A stretch of 64,000 bases of DNA from Bacteroidota bacterium (GTDB lineage: Bacteria > Bacteroidota > Bacteroidia > Chitinophagales > Chitinophagaceae): positions 62,001 through 126,000 of the forward strand of contig JAIUNW010000005.1 of assembly GCA_020161535.1 (NCBI GenBank), read 5' to 3'. The notes under the pieces are model-generated. The model ran no database searches. It was not told the origin of the DNA and worked only from the letters and a program-made list of their open reading frames with translations. Shown in pieces: positions 1 to 7,341 of this stretch. Numbering within the stretch: the stretch's first letter is position 1; each line of letters opens with the position of its first letter. Both the position numbers and the translations under genes were made by a program.

Positions 1-3
1 CGA

Positions 4-816
4 ATGAACAGTTTTACCAATGAATCGGTGGCCACGCTGAGCACCCTCTACCACGAAGACGAAAGCGACCATCATCAGGGTTATCATCGGCTGAAGTCGG
101 CCGTACTCACCCAATTGGCTTCCATCCAAAAGAAAGCCGACGATACCCTGCAAGAAAAGATCAATGAACTTGATGACGACGGGCCTTGGGAAAGTAAGGC
201 TTCATTTTATACTTTGCGCAGCAATTGTTCAGATCGGTTACAACAGTTCCAGGAACGCTACCAGGCTTGTCAAAAAATGATCGAAGCCACCGAGCAGCCC
301 GACTATGAAACCGAATACCAGGAAATTCTTTCAGCATATGAGGCGGTAAAAAACCAGTTCAGGTGTAGCCAGTGTGGTGGTCCGATTGTCATCAATCAAT
401 TGTATTTCACCAGCACCTATATTACCTGCCCTGCCTGTCAAACACAAAACACTTTCAATCCAGGTTCGCGCGCCAAGCAATTGGAAGGCCTGGGTCGCAG
501 CCTGGCTGAACAACGCACGGCCCACCTGCGACAAGCCTACGAAGCCATTCCTTCTCAATTGCAGAAAATATACAACCAAATACATGCGCTCCGGCTTTCG
601 CTGCACCAGCAAAACAAAACTGTCGCCGCTGACACAGAAAATCAGATAGCGCAGTTGCAAAGGGAATACGATCAACTCAATGAGAGCAGTCCGGGTTTGT
701 ATGAGAAATACGTACACGCCATGTTTGATGAGTGGAATAAAATCAATCCGGCCATGCAGGCAGAACACGACCGGTTCAGGCAACGAATGATCGACGACAT
801 GTATAAATACAAATAA
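4..816 (+). CDS. Zinc-ribbon coiled-coil protein of unknown function (5' end possibly cut)
   Basis: I do not recognise the family. The 270-residue product has a four-cysteine zinc ribbon in the middle: C121-x2-C124 (CSQCGG) and C142-x2-C145 (CPAC), so it probably binds one Zn. The segments on both sides are charged, rich in Gln and Glu, and likely helical or coiled-coil (about residues 30-115 and 155-240). There is no signal peptide or membrane segment, so it should be cytoplasmic. The reading frame is open to the first base of the window, so the ATG at 4 may be internal. The next gene starts 32 bp downstream on the same strand and is probably co-transcribed. Reality of the gene is fairly sure; function is unknown. 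Confidence 0.7.
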   Translation: MNSFTNESVATLSTLYHEDESDHHQGYHRLKSAVLTQLASIQKKADDTLQEKINELDDDGPWESKASFYTLRSNCSDRLQQFQERYQACQKMIEATEQPDYETEYQEILSAYEAVKNQFRCSQCGGPIVINQLYFTSTYITCPACQTQNTFNPGSRAKQLEGLGRSLAEQRTAHLRQAYEAIPSQLQKIYNQIHALRLSLHQQNKTVAADTENQIAQLQREYDQLNESSPGLYEKYVHAMFDEWNKINPAMQAEHDRFRQRMIDDMYKYK

Positions 817-848
817 CCAGATACGAATAACAACAAACGATACATTTT

Positions 849-1427
849 ATGAGCAATCCGCTATTGGAGCCGGTTCACGGCGTGTCTTTGTACGACTATG
901 CAGCCATCACAGCCAAATTGAGTGCAGGTATTGATATCATCGATCTATGCAAAGCAATGGGCATCGAGCCCGCTGTGTATGAGGAAGCGTCCGCCATTTG
1001 GGTATCAAGAATGCAGGAAGATGGCACTTTCGAAGTGACCATGAAATTCGGAGAATATTTTGGCGAAGCCGAGAATCACCCGAAGTTGAAAAACCTGCAG
1101 GTAGCCCGCAGTGCTGAAGGCGAAGCCAACCTGGAGAAACTTGCAACAGATCGCTATTTCTATGAAGAGTTGAGTGGTGCGCGGACGGCTGCCTACCAAT
1201 ACGGACTGGATGGTGCGCAATGGATATTGGACAATTTTGGCATTAACCTGGGCGATTTCCAATCGGTGGCCATGAAATGGATGGAAGTACAAAATGCTGA
1301 GATGGCAAAAGGCAACCACGAATCGACCATGCATTTTGCGCATTACCAACAGCAGAAGGCAGAAGAATATGGCCAAAAATTCGCCGCTGCACAAGGCGGT
1401 AATGTGGCCGATGATGTGGAGTTTTAA
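849..1427 (+). CDS. Conserved hypothetical cytoplasmic protein, 192 aa
   Basis: I do not recognise the family with certainty. The product is acidic and looks all-helical, without signal peptide, membrane segment or metal motif. Residues about 15-60 (LSAGIDIIDLCKAMGIEPAV and onward) read like a small helical domain in which a position-specific step (each unit 'employs' a predecessor) is absent, so no enzymatic motif can be named. The C-terminal third (about 130-180) is rich in Gln, Glu, Ala and His and probably a helix pair. It follows the zinc-ribbon gene by 32 bp and ends 19 bp before the convergent coaD, so it is the last gene of that plus-strand unit. The partner gene and its unseen upstream context would be the best clue to its role. 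Confidence 0.65.
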   Translation: MSNPLLEPVHGVSLYDYAAITAKLSAGIDIIDLCKAMGIEPAVYEEASAIWVSRMQEDGTFEVTMKFGEYFGEAENHPKLKNLQVARSAEGEANLEKLATDRYFYEELSGARTAAYQYGLDGAQWILDNFGINLGDFQSVAMKWMEVQNAEMAKGNHESTMHFAHYQQQKAEEYGQKFAAAQGGNVADDVEF

Positions 1428-1446
1428 ACGGGTTTCCGTCGTTCAC

Positions 1447-1920
1447 TCATTTATCGCGCAAACTTTTTATCACCACGTCGGGAATAAAAGGCGATGCATC
1501 ACCATGGTTGCGAATGATGTCGCGTACAATGGTGGAGGCCACGCTGGTGTACTTGGGCTCACCCGTCAGGAACACCGTTTCTAAGGAATTGTCTAATGCC
1601 CGATTGGCATCGGCTATGGTTTTTTCGTATTCGAAATCGCTTACATAGCGAATGCCCCTTAGTATGAACCGGGCGCCGATTTCTTTACAATAGGTAACGG
1701 TAAGGCCTTCGTACACCACGCCTTCCACCCGTGGCTCGTCTTTGAATATTTCGGAGATCCAAAGCAAACGTTGTTCGGCCGAAAACATGGGCGCTTTGGC
1801 GGCATTCAAGCCAATGCCAATCACAATTTTGTCAAACAAAGGCAGGGCGCGGGTCACAATGTCTACATGTCCCAGTGTAATGGGATCAAAAGTGCCGGGA
1901 AACAAACAGATTCTGGGCAT
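1447..1920 (-). CDS. coaD: Phosphopantetheine adenylyltransferase
   Basis: This enzyme transfers AMP from ATP to 4'-phosphopantetheine, giving dephospho-CoA, the penultimate step of coenzyme A synthesis. The 157-residue length is normal for the family. The N-terminus shows the nucleotidyltransferase signature (FPGTFDPITLGHVDIV, residues about 7-22, with the T/HxGH-type motif LGH), and the basic loop and later ISSTIVR-like segment appear here as VASTIVRDIIRNHG (about 126-139). It starts 2 bp after the pyrB stop and is the last gene of the pyrR-pyrB-coaD run, so it is presumably translated from the pyrimidine operon transcript. Confidence 0.95.
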   Translation of the reverse strand: MPRICLFPGTFDPITLGHVDIVTRALPLFDKIVIGIGLNAAKAPMFSAEQRLLWISEIFKDEPRVEGVVYEGLTVTYCKEIGARFILRGIRYVSDFEYEKTIADANRALDNSLETVFLTGEPKYTSVASTIVRDIIRNHGDASPFIPDVVIKSLRDK

Positions 1921-1922
1921 AA

Positions 1923-2861
1923 TCAGGATTGAGTGGTCATTTCGCGGCCGGCTAGCAGGTACAACACGGCCATGCGCACCGCCACCCCATTTTCGACCTG
2001 TTGAAGAATGATTGATTGTCCGCTGTCGGCCACATCACTATCCAATTCCACGCCCCGGTTAATCGGTCCGGGGTGCATCACAAAAATCTCTTTATTGAGT
2101 TTGGCCAGCATGTCTTTTTTTAGTCCGTAAGCCAGGTTGTATTCGCGCAAGCTCGAGAACAACACCTGGTTCTGCCTTTCCAGTTGGATGCGCAGCACAT
2201 TGGCGACATCGCACCAGGCCAGGGCTTTTTCTACATTGTATTCGACTTGTACATCGAAGGCTTCTTTGAGGTAGGTGGGAATCAGGGTCGGCGGACCAGC
2301 AACCATCACTTCCGCACCCATTTTTTTCAGCAGGTAGAGATTGCTAAGGGCCACGCGCGAGTGCATGATATCGCCGATGATGGCAATCTTCTTGCCTTCG
2401 AGCGAGCCCAGTTTTTCGCGTATCGAAAATGCGTCGAGCAGGGCCTGCGTCGGGTGTTCATTGATTCCATCGCCGGCGTTGACGATGGCAGCGGGAATGT
2501 GTTTAGACAGAAAATGCGGGGCGCCGCTGGCACTGTGCCGCATCACCACCATATCCACTTTCATGCTCAGGATATTGTTCACTGTGTCGAGCAGGGTCTC
2601 CCCTTTTGACACTGACGAACCACTGGCGGTAAAGTTGATGGTGTCGGCACTGAGTCTTTTTTCAGCCAGTTCAAAAGAGATGCGGGTACGCGTGGAGTTT
2701 TCGTAGAAAAGGTTGACAATGGTAATATCGCGGAGGGAAGGCACTTTTTTCACCGGCCTTTGCAAGACCTCCTTGAACTGGGTGGCGGTATCTAAAATAA
2801 GCTGGATATCTGAGGGAGCAAGGTCTCTAATGCCGAGTAGATGTTTGGTACTTAGTCGCAT
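1923..2861 (-). CDS. pyrB: Aspartate carbamoyltransferase catalytic subunit
   Basis: The product condenses carbamoyl phosphate with L-aspartate to N-carbamoyl-L-aspartate, the committed step of pyrimidine synthesis. At 312 residues it has the usual catalytic-chain length. Visible motifs are the carbamoyl-phosphate loop STRTR (about residue 56), HPTQALLD (about 137-144) and HPGPINRGVE near the C-terminus. No pyrI regulatory subunit is seen beside it. It lies 19 bp downstream of pyrR, which fits control of the operon by PyrR and uridine nucleotides, a common arrangement; a leader attenuator could not be recognised. Start: ATG at 2861 with the usual family N-terminus. Confidence 0.96.
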   Translation of the reverse strand: MRLSTKHLLGIRDLAPSDIQLILDTATQFKEVLQRPVKKVPSLRDITIVNLFYENSTRTRISFELAEKRLSADTINFTASGSSVSKGETLLDTVNNILSMKVDMVVMRHSASGAPHFLSKHIPAAIVNAGDGINEHPTQALLDAFSIREKLGSLEGKKIAIIGDIMHSRVALSNLYLLKKMGAEVMVAGPPTLIPTYLKEAFDVQVEYNVEKALAWCDVANVLRIQLERQNQVLFSSLREYNLAYGLKKDMLAKLNKEIFVMHPGPINRGVELDSDVADSGQSIILQQVENGVAVRMAVLYLLAGREMTTQS

Positions 2862-2880
2862 TAAAGCGCAAATTTAGTGG

Positions 2881-3402
2881 TTAGAACAATATCACCTCGT
2901 CCTTTTCACTATTTTCCGCCCAGGCCACCTGTACTTTTTGGGTGAGGATCGAATCGATGGATTTGCCGGTATAGTCAGGTTGAATGGGCAGTTCGCGGCT
3001 GAACCGACGGTCGATCAGCACACAAAGCTCTACCTGCGCAGGGCGGCCGAAGTCCATCAGGGCGTCGAGTGCGGCGCGGATGGTTCGCCCGGTGTACAGC
3101 ACATCATCCACCAGGATCACCTTCTTGTTTTCGATGGAAAAATTGATCTCGGTTTGGTTGGCCACTTTTAGTTCGGAGCGTACATCATCGCGGTAAAAGG
3201 TGATGTCGAGGATGCCGTATTTCATGGCCGATGCCGGCTGAATGGCGCGGATTTCGTTGATCAGGCGGTTGCTGAGCCAGATACCCCGCGGCTGGATGCC
3301 GATGAGGCAGGTATTTGCGGGGTCGGGGCAGTTTTCCAGAATCTGGTGTGCCAATCGTTTTATGGTAATGGCCAGTTGGTTGCTGGTCAGTATGGTTTTC
3401 AA
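2881..3402 (-). CDS. pyrR: PyrR-type bifunctional regulator / uracil phosphoribosyltransferase
   Basis: PyrR proteins sense UMP/UTP and, in Firmicutes, bind the pyr mRNA leader; most also convert uracil and PRPP to UMP. The 173-residue product carries the type I PRTase PRPP loop VILVDDVLYTGRTIRAALDA (about residues 95-114) and the PRPP-binding flap region RDDVR upstream of it. The start appears to be TTG at 3402, as no in-frame ATG lies close by and the family N-terminus (KTILTSNQLAITIKRLA) begins right there. It heads the pyrR-pyrB-coaD operon. Whether it regulates RNA in Bacteroidota is inference; the catalytic assignment is secure. Confidence 0.92.
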   Translation of the reverse strand: MKTILTSNQLAITIKRLAHQILENCPDPANTCLIGIQPRGIWLSNRLINEIRAIQPASAMKYGILDITFYRDDVRSELKVANQTEINFSIENKKVILVDDVLYTGRTIRAALDALMDFGRPAQVELCVLIDRRFSRELPIQPDYTGKSIDSILTQKVQVAWAENSEKDEVILF

Positions 3403-3540
3403 TGTGCGCTGCTTTGCTGCTAAAATACAAACTTCTGGGGGAAGAGACCGCAGGGGGAGCGCGGAGAGACTTCTTAGAAAGAAACCACATTCGAGACCAC
3501 ATGGGAGAACGCTAAAGAAGAGACCTGTTGAATTAGATTT

Positions 3541-3687
3541 CTCTGTTCCTTTGTGGCCTTTGTGAGAAACAACTTGGCGTGAAACACCCTCCTACTGCCA
3601 GGTACGCTTTTCCTGCAGTAATCTCGCTCCAATGGTTCTTTTTCCCGCGGAGATTTTGTTTCTCGCAGAGCGCGCAGAGGAACAGAG
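3541..3687. repeat. Nested stem-loop (MITE- or RNA-like) element, copy A
   Basis: The ends are imperfect inverted repeats of about 30 bp: left 3541-3570 and right 3658-3687 (GTTTCTCGCAGAGCGCGCAG and onward), with about 23 of 30 positions paired. Inside lie two further hairpins, TACTGCCAGG/CCTGCAGTA (3593-3602 with 3612-3620) and ATCTCGC/GCGGAGAT (3621-3627 with 3647-3654). The whole would fold as a junction with two arms. An identical-length copy sits at 3844-3990. No transposase or target-site duplication is visible. Small ORFs over it look spurious. Confidence 0.7.
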
Positions 3688-3843
3688 ATATATTTAGTCT
3701 TAAAAGGGGAATTACTTTTTGTGTTGGCAATTTTCGGAACTCCTTCTAATCGGCAACTTTGCTATAAACACTGACAGATGGCTTGATGTAATCTTGAAGC
3801 AGGGCAGAACGGCTAACGCTAAAAGCAAAATCACAAAAAAAAT
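3541..3843. repeat. Tandem 302-bp repeat, copy A
   Basis: First copy of a direct repeat; the second begins at 3844 and a truncated third at 4146, so the period is 302-303 bp. The first ~190 bp of copies A and B are nearly identical (differences fall in the left arm, one loop and after 3700), whereas the last ~110 bp agree only at roughly two thirds of positions. The first 147 bp (3541-3687) form a nested inverted-repeat element described in a separate entry. The remainder is A/T-rich single-copy-like DNA. Confidence 0.85.
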
Positions 3844-3990
3844 CTCTGTTCCTTTGTGGCCTTTGCGAGAACCAGCTTGGCGTGAAACACCCTCCTACTG
3901 CCAGGTACGCTTTTCCTGCAGTAATCTCGCTCCAATGAATCTTTTTCCCGCGGAGATTTTGTTTCTCGCAGAGCGCGCAGAGGAACAGAG
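3844..3990. repeat. Nested stem-loop element, copy B
   Basis: Same 147-bp architecture as the copy at 3541: outer inverted arms 3844-3873 and 3961-3990, inner hairpins 3896-3905/3915-3923 and 3924-3930/3950-3957. The two copies differ mainly in the outer left arm and in the loop of the second hairpin. A third left arm starts at 4146 and is an almost exact reverse complement of the right arm (one mismatch over about 32 bp), but there the core is missing and a minisatellite follows. Confidence 0.7.
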
Positions 3991-4145
3991 ATATATTTAG
4001 TCTTATTAGGGAAATTACTTTGTGCTGGCAATTTTCGGAACATTCTCCCACCGGCAGTTTAGCGATAATCGATGACGGATGGCTTGGGGTAGTCTAGGAG
4101 CAGGTTTTGAACGGCTCACGCCGAAGGCGTAATCAAAAAAAAAAT
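3844..4145. repeat. Tandem 302-bp repeat, copy B
   Basis: Second copy of the direct repeat starting at 3541. It begins with CTCTGTTCCTTTGTGGCC, as copy A does, and ends in an A-run before the partial third copy at 4146. Its left arm differs from copy A (CGAGAACCAGC instead of TGAGAAACAAC), and the loop of the second inner hairpin reads AATGAATC instead of AATGGTTC, while the stems are unchanged. Confidence 0.85.
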
Positions 4146-4166
4146 CTCTGTTCCTCCGCGCGCTCT

Positions 4167-4286
4167 GCGAGAAACAACTTTGTGTGAAAAAACTCGGTGT
4201 GAAACAACTCTGTGAGAATCAGTTCTGCGAGAAACAGCTTTGTGAGAACCAGCTCGGTGAGAATCAGCTTGGTGAGAAACAGCGCC
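4167..4286. repeat. 15-bp minisatellite, eight units
   Basis: Eight consecutive, slightly degenerate 15-bp units of the form GTGAGAA(A/T)CAGCT(T/C)(G/T), starting at 4167, 4182, 4197, 4212, 4227, 4242, 4257 and 4272. The same unit occurs twice, next to each other, in the left arm of repeat copies A (3562-3591) and B (3865-3894). The array therefore appears to be an expansion of the left arm in the truncated third copy. There are no spacers, so it is not a CRISPR array. It ends about 30 bp before the TetR operator. Confidence 0.85.
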
Positions 4287-4318
4287 AAAAGCTGGATCAA
4301 ATCTCACAAACACAAAAT

Positions 4319-4345
4319 TAATCATTTGTTTAAATCAAATGATTA
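4319..4345. promoter_or_regulatory. Putative TetR operator 1 (autoregulatory)
   Basis: A perfect inverted repeat, TAATCATTTG - 7 bp - CAAATGATTA, lies 33 bp before the chosen start of the TetR gene. Its right half AATCAAATGATTA (4333-4345) recurs exactly in a second palindrome upstream of tolC (5015-5030). TetR repressors usually bind such palindromes next to their own gene, so autoregulation is the simplest reading. Confidence 0.65.
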
Positions 4346-4377
4346 CAATAGCTTTGTCTCCTCTTAATCTCTTCTTC

Positions 4378-4998
4378 ATGGGTGGGAAGGACATCAATAA
4401 ATCAACGGAAGAAAAAATAAAAGCAGCGGCCAGAACTGTGTTGTATAAAAAGGGGTTTGCGGCTACGCGCACCCGGGATATTGCCGAAGAAGCCGGTATG
4501 AATCTCGCGCTCATTAACTATTATTTCAGGAGTAAAAAAAAGCTCTTCGAGATCATCATGTCGGAAACAATTGCGGTTTTTGCCGGAAAGCTGATGCAAA
4601 TACTGAACGACCAGGCCACCAGTCTCGAGAAAAAAATCGAACTCATTGCTGCCTGCTATATCGACATGTTTACGGAAGAGCCGGAAATGCCCACTTTTAT
4701 TGTCAGTGAAATCCGAAACCATCCGGAGGCTATGCTCAAAAGGATACCCGTCAAACAGGCGTTTTCACAGTCGTATTTTATCAAACAATTTGAGTTGGCG
4801 GTGGCTGCTGGAAAAGTGACGGAGCCGAATCCTTTTCATTTCATTATGAACCTCTTGGGACTAATCGTATTTCCTTTTATCGGAAAACCAATGCTGATGG
4901 CATCGGCTGGTCTCAATAAAACACAGTTCAATCAGTTAATGCAGGAAAGAAAAAAATCCATTCCCATATGGATAAAAGCAGTCATAAAAGCAACTTGA
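4378..4998 (+). CDS. TetR/AcrR-family transcriptional repressor
   Basis: A 206-residue regulator with the TetR N-terminal helix-turn-helix: KIKAAARTVLYKKGFAATRT, then RDIAEEAGMNLALINYYFRS, about residues 12-52. The C-terminal helical half would bind an inducer. I chose ATG 4378 (MGGKDINKST) rather than the in-frame ATG at 4339, because the latter lies inside the palindromic operator. It precedes a TolC/HlyD/ABC export operon by 72 bp, the same order as E. coli cecR-ybhGFSR, so it most likely represses that operon and itself. The inducer is unknown; no gene symbol is assigned because sequence similarity to CecR beyond family level cannot be shown here. Confidence 0.88.
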   Translation: MGGKDINKSTEEKIKAAARTVLYKKGFAATRTRDIAEEAGMNLALINYYFRSKKKLFEIIMSETIAVFAGKLMQILNDQATSLEKKIELIAACYIDMFTEEPEMPTFIVSEIRNHPEAMLKRIPVKQAFSQSYFIKQFELAVAAGKVTEPNPFHFIMNLLGLIVFPFIGKPMLMASAGLNKTQFNQLMQERKKSIPIWIKAVIKAT

Positions 4999-5014
4999 TT
5001 TTTTTGACCCATTC

Positions 5015-5030
5015 TTAATCAAATGATTAA
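5015..5030. promoter_or_regulatory. Putative TetR operator 2, upstream of tolC
   Basis: TTAATCAAATGATTAA is a palindrome (TAATCA-AA-TGATTA) between the TetR stop and the tolC-like start. It shares the 13-mer AATCAAATGATTA with operator 1 at 4333-4345. The pairing suggests that the TetR protein controls the efflux operon from its own promoter in this 72-bp gap. Confidence 0.65.
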
Positions 5031-5070
5031 ACCTTAATAGCAGTGTAAGCTGCGCGTAAATACAATCGGC

Positions 5071-6357
5071 ATGAATAGGACCGCATTTTTCAGATGGCTT
5101 CTGTTAACAACCCTCCTGACCTGGGCTCAACGGGGTCTGGCGCAGGAAAAAATCAGCCTGCCAGGCTGTTACGACTGGGCAAAAGCCAATTACCCCGTCA
5201 TCAAAAAACTTGACCTGGTTGCCAAAACGGGCGCTTTTGACCTGGAGAATGCCAATAAAAAATTTCTTCCCCAGGTGATGTTCTCGGGACAAGCAACCTA
5301 TCAGTCACAAACCCTCAGCTTCGCCGATGCGTTAGGCTCACTGCCTATTGGCACTGCATTACCTACGCTCAGCAAAGACCAATATAAAATTCAGGGGGAA
5401 GTCAGCCAGTTGTTATACGATGGCGGCGCCAACCAATCCCAAAAAGAACTGATCAAAGCCAATACTGCTTTGCAATCGCAGCAACTGGAAACCAGTTTGT
5501 ATGCCATCAAAAATCGCATCAATACCATTTACTTTTCCATTCTGCTGCTCGATGCGCAATTGCAACAAAATCTCACCAACAAAGCCAGTATCGAAACCCA
5601 GGTTAAAAAGGCGGAAGCGGCATTGGCCAACGGAACGGCTTTTAGAAGCAGTGTCGATGAACTGAAAGCGGAACTGATCAATATTGAAAAAGCCACGGCC
5701 GAATACCAGGGCAACCGCATTGCCTATTTGCAAATGTTGTCCATTTTTATCGGCAAGGCGTTGCCGGAGAATACGGAACTGCTCTTTCCACTCAGCCAGC
5801 CGACCAGCAATGTCGGCAGCCGGCCCGAATTGAAAGTGTATGACTTGCAGAAAAACATTTATGCAGCCCAGGAAAAACAATTGAAGGCAGATTACCTGCC
5901 GCAGGCAAGTGTTTTTTTCCAGGGCGCTTATGGCCGGCCAACATTGAATATCATCGAAAACAAATTTGGTCCCTGGTATATCGCCGGTTTTCGATTCAAC
6001 TGGTCGCTGAATGCCCTGTACACCCAATCGAACAAGCGAAAAATTCTCGACATGAACAGAAAGTCGGTGGAGGTAGACCGGGAAACTTTTTTACTAAATC
6101 TTCATATCGACTCCACCCAACAACAGGAGCAGGCAAAAAAATACGCCGCTTTGATTAAAAAAGACGTGGAAGAAATCGGCTTAAGAGAATCGGTGAAATT
6201 GTCGGCCGAAGCCCAACTCGAAAACGGCGTCATTACGACCCATGAATTCATCCAGAAACTCAATGCCGAACACCTGGCCCGGCAAACCAAGGTCTTCCAT
6301 GAGATACAATTGTTACAAGCCATATACAACCAACAATTCATAACGGGTAACCAATAA
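5071..6357 (+). CDS. TolC-family outer-membrane efflux channel
   Basis: The product should form the trimeric outer-membrane and periplasmic duct of a tripartite exporter. Residues 1-24 are a signal peptide (MNRTAFFRWLLLTTLLTWAQ, cleavage near LAQ-EK). The rest has the two-fold repeated long helical regions of TolC proteins, rich in Gln, Ala and Lys, with short strand segments; the 428-residue length is usual. It is the first gene of the exporter operon, only 6 bp before the HlyD gene, so it is dedicated to this pump rather than shared. The operator at 5015 lies just upstream. Confidence 0.9.
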   Translation: MNRTAFFRWLLLTTLLTWAQRGLAQEKISLPGCYDWAKANYPVIKKLDLVAKTGAFDLENANKKFLPQVMFSGQATYQSQTLSFADALGSLPIGTALPTLSKDQYKIQGEVSQLLYDGGANQSQKELIKANTALQSQQLETSLYAIKNRINTIYFSILLLDAQLQQNLTNKASIETQVKKAEAALANGTAFRSSVDELKAELINIEKATAEYQGNRIAYLQMLSIFIGKALPENTELLFPLSQPTSNVGSRPELKVYDLQKNIYAAQEKQLKADYLPQASVFFQGAYGRPTLNIIENKFGPWYIAGFRFNWSLNALYTQSNKRKILDMNRKSVEVDRETFLLNLHIDSTQQQEQAKKYAALIKKDVEEIGLRESVKLSAEAQLENGVITTHEFIQKLNAEHLARQTKVFHEIQLLQAIYNQQFITGNQ

Positions 6358-6363
6358 ATCACC

Positions 6364-7299
6364 ATGCAAAAACTTATTGTATTCATAAGTGCGCTCCTGT
6401 TCTTACAAGCTTGCAAACAGAAAGATGATTTCGACGCATCCGGGCATTTCGAGGCCGACGAAGTAATTGTATCTGCCCAACAAACGGGTGAACTGATCGA
6501 ATATGCCATTGAAGAAGGAGCCACACTTCAAAAGGGACAAAAAGTCGGACAGATCGATGTTCGCGGTACTGAACTGCAGAAAGAACAGGCCGAAGCGAGT
6601 ATCAATGCCTTGCAACAAAAAACCGCCAGTCCGGGCGACCAAACGGAACTCCTGCGCCGCCAGTTGGCCGTGCAAGAAGCACAATTGTCACAACAACAGC
6701 GCGAACGCCAGCGTACCGAAAACCTGGTGAAAGCAGATGCAGCCACGCAGAAGCAACTGGACGATATCAACGCCGCAATCGACCAACTGCAAAAACAAAT
6801 TGCGGTGACTCGGCAACAACGCATCCTAAACAGCTACAATACCAATACCCAAAACCGCAGCATTCTCAGCGAACGCGCGCCGCTGGAAAAAAAGGTAGCC
6901 CAAATTCAGGATCAAATCAATAAAGCACAAATAGTCAACCCCATCACCGGTACGGTACTCACCAACTACGCCTTGCAAGGGGAGATGCAGGTGGTTGGTA
7001 AACCATTGTATAAAATTGCCAATACTGATACCCTTTTGCTCCGCGCCTACATAACAGGCGAACAGCTCGCGCAAGTAAAACTGGGACAGTCCGTCACCAC
7101 GCGCATCGACCAGGGCAAAAAAAATTATAAATCCTATCCGGGCACCATCGTCTGGATTGCGGAGAAAGCCGAATTCTCGCCAAAAAGCATTCAGACAAAA
7201 AATGAACGAGCCAACCTGGTGTATGCCATCAAAATAAAAGTGAAAAATGATGGCTACCTGAAAATTGGCATGTATGGCGAAGTGATATGGTCAAAATGA
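6364..7299 (+). CDS. HlyD-family periplasmic adaptor lipoprotein (YbhG-like)
   Basis: This membrane-fusion protein would couple the ABC pump in the inner membrane to the TolC channel. The N-terminus is a lipoprotein signal (ISALLFLQAC, lipid-modified Cys at about 17). A first half-lipoyl segment (about 35-65) is followed by a long coiled coil of Gln/Glu-rich heptads (about 70-185), the second lipoyl half (about 190-225, with NPITGTV) and a beta-barrel. At 311 residues it is close to YbhG. It sits between tolC and the two ATPase genes; all reading frames are separated by only a few bases. Confidence 0.9.
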   Translation: MQKLIVFISALLFLQACKQKDDFDASGHFEADEVIVSAQQTGELIEYAIEEGATLQKGQKVGQIDVRGTELQKEQAEASINALQQKTASPGDQTELLRRQLAVQEAQLSQQQRERQRTENLVKADAATQKQLDDINAAIDQLQKQIAVTRQQRILNSYNTNTQNRSILSERAPLEKKVAQIQDQINKAQIVNPITGTVLTNYALQGEMQVVGKPLYKIANTDTLLLRAYITGEQLAQVKLGQSVTTRIDQGKKNYKSYPGTIVWIAEKAEFSPKSIQTKNERANLVYAIKIKVKNDGYLKIGMYGEVIWSK

Positions 7300-7341
7300 A
7301 CCGATGTGACAAATAAAGCACTATGGTCAAAACAACCCATC

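Larger units (their letters stand above)
3403..4377. other. Gene-free 975-bp stretch filled by repeats
   Basis: This interval separates divergent pyrR and the TetR gene. It contains no ORF with credible coding character. From 3541 it consists of a 302-303-bp unit present twice in tandem plus the start of a third copy, then a 15-bp minisatellite, then the putative TetR operator. Bases 3422-3540 contain short G/A-rich motifs (such as GCGGAGAGAC) reminiscent of the repeat arms but no complete copy. Small minus-strand ORFs here share the same peptide only because the DNA is duplicated. Confidence 0.85.

Noticed and set aside
2862..3402. RNA attenuator bound by PyrR in the pyrR leader
   Set aside because: No convincing antiterminator/terminator pair was recognisable upstream of pyrR; only the pyrR gene itself is seen.
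3533..4051. Two minus-strand ORFs (3533-3730 and 3746-4051) with nearly the same peptide
   Set aside because: They lie inside the tandem repeat and share their sequence only because the DNA is duplicated; both cross the hairpin arms, so they are not credible genes.
4167..4286. CRISPR-like array
   Set aside because: Units are contiguous 15-mers without spacers and no cas gene is nearby.
4116..4325. Minus-strand ORF with a Ser-His-rich five-residue repeat
   Set aside because: The peptide repeat is just the 15-bp minisatellite read in frame; there is no conserved start and it overlaps the TetR operator.
4339..4341. ATG at 4339 as the TetR start
   Set aside because: It is inside the palindromic operator; the family N-terminus begins after ATG 4378.
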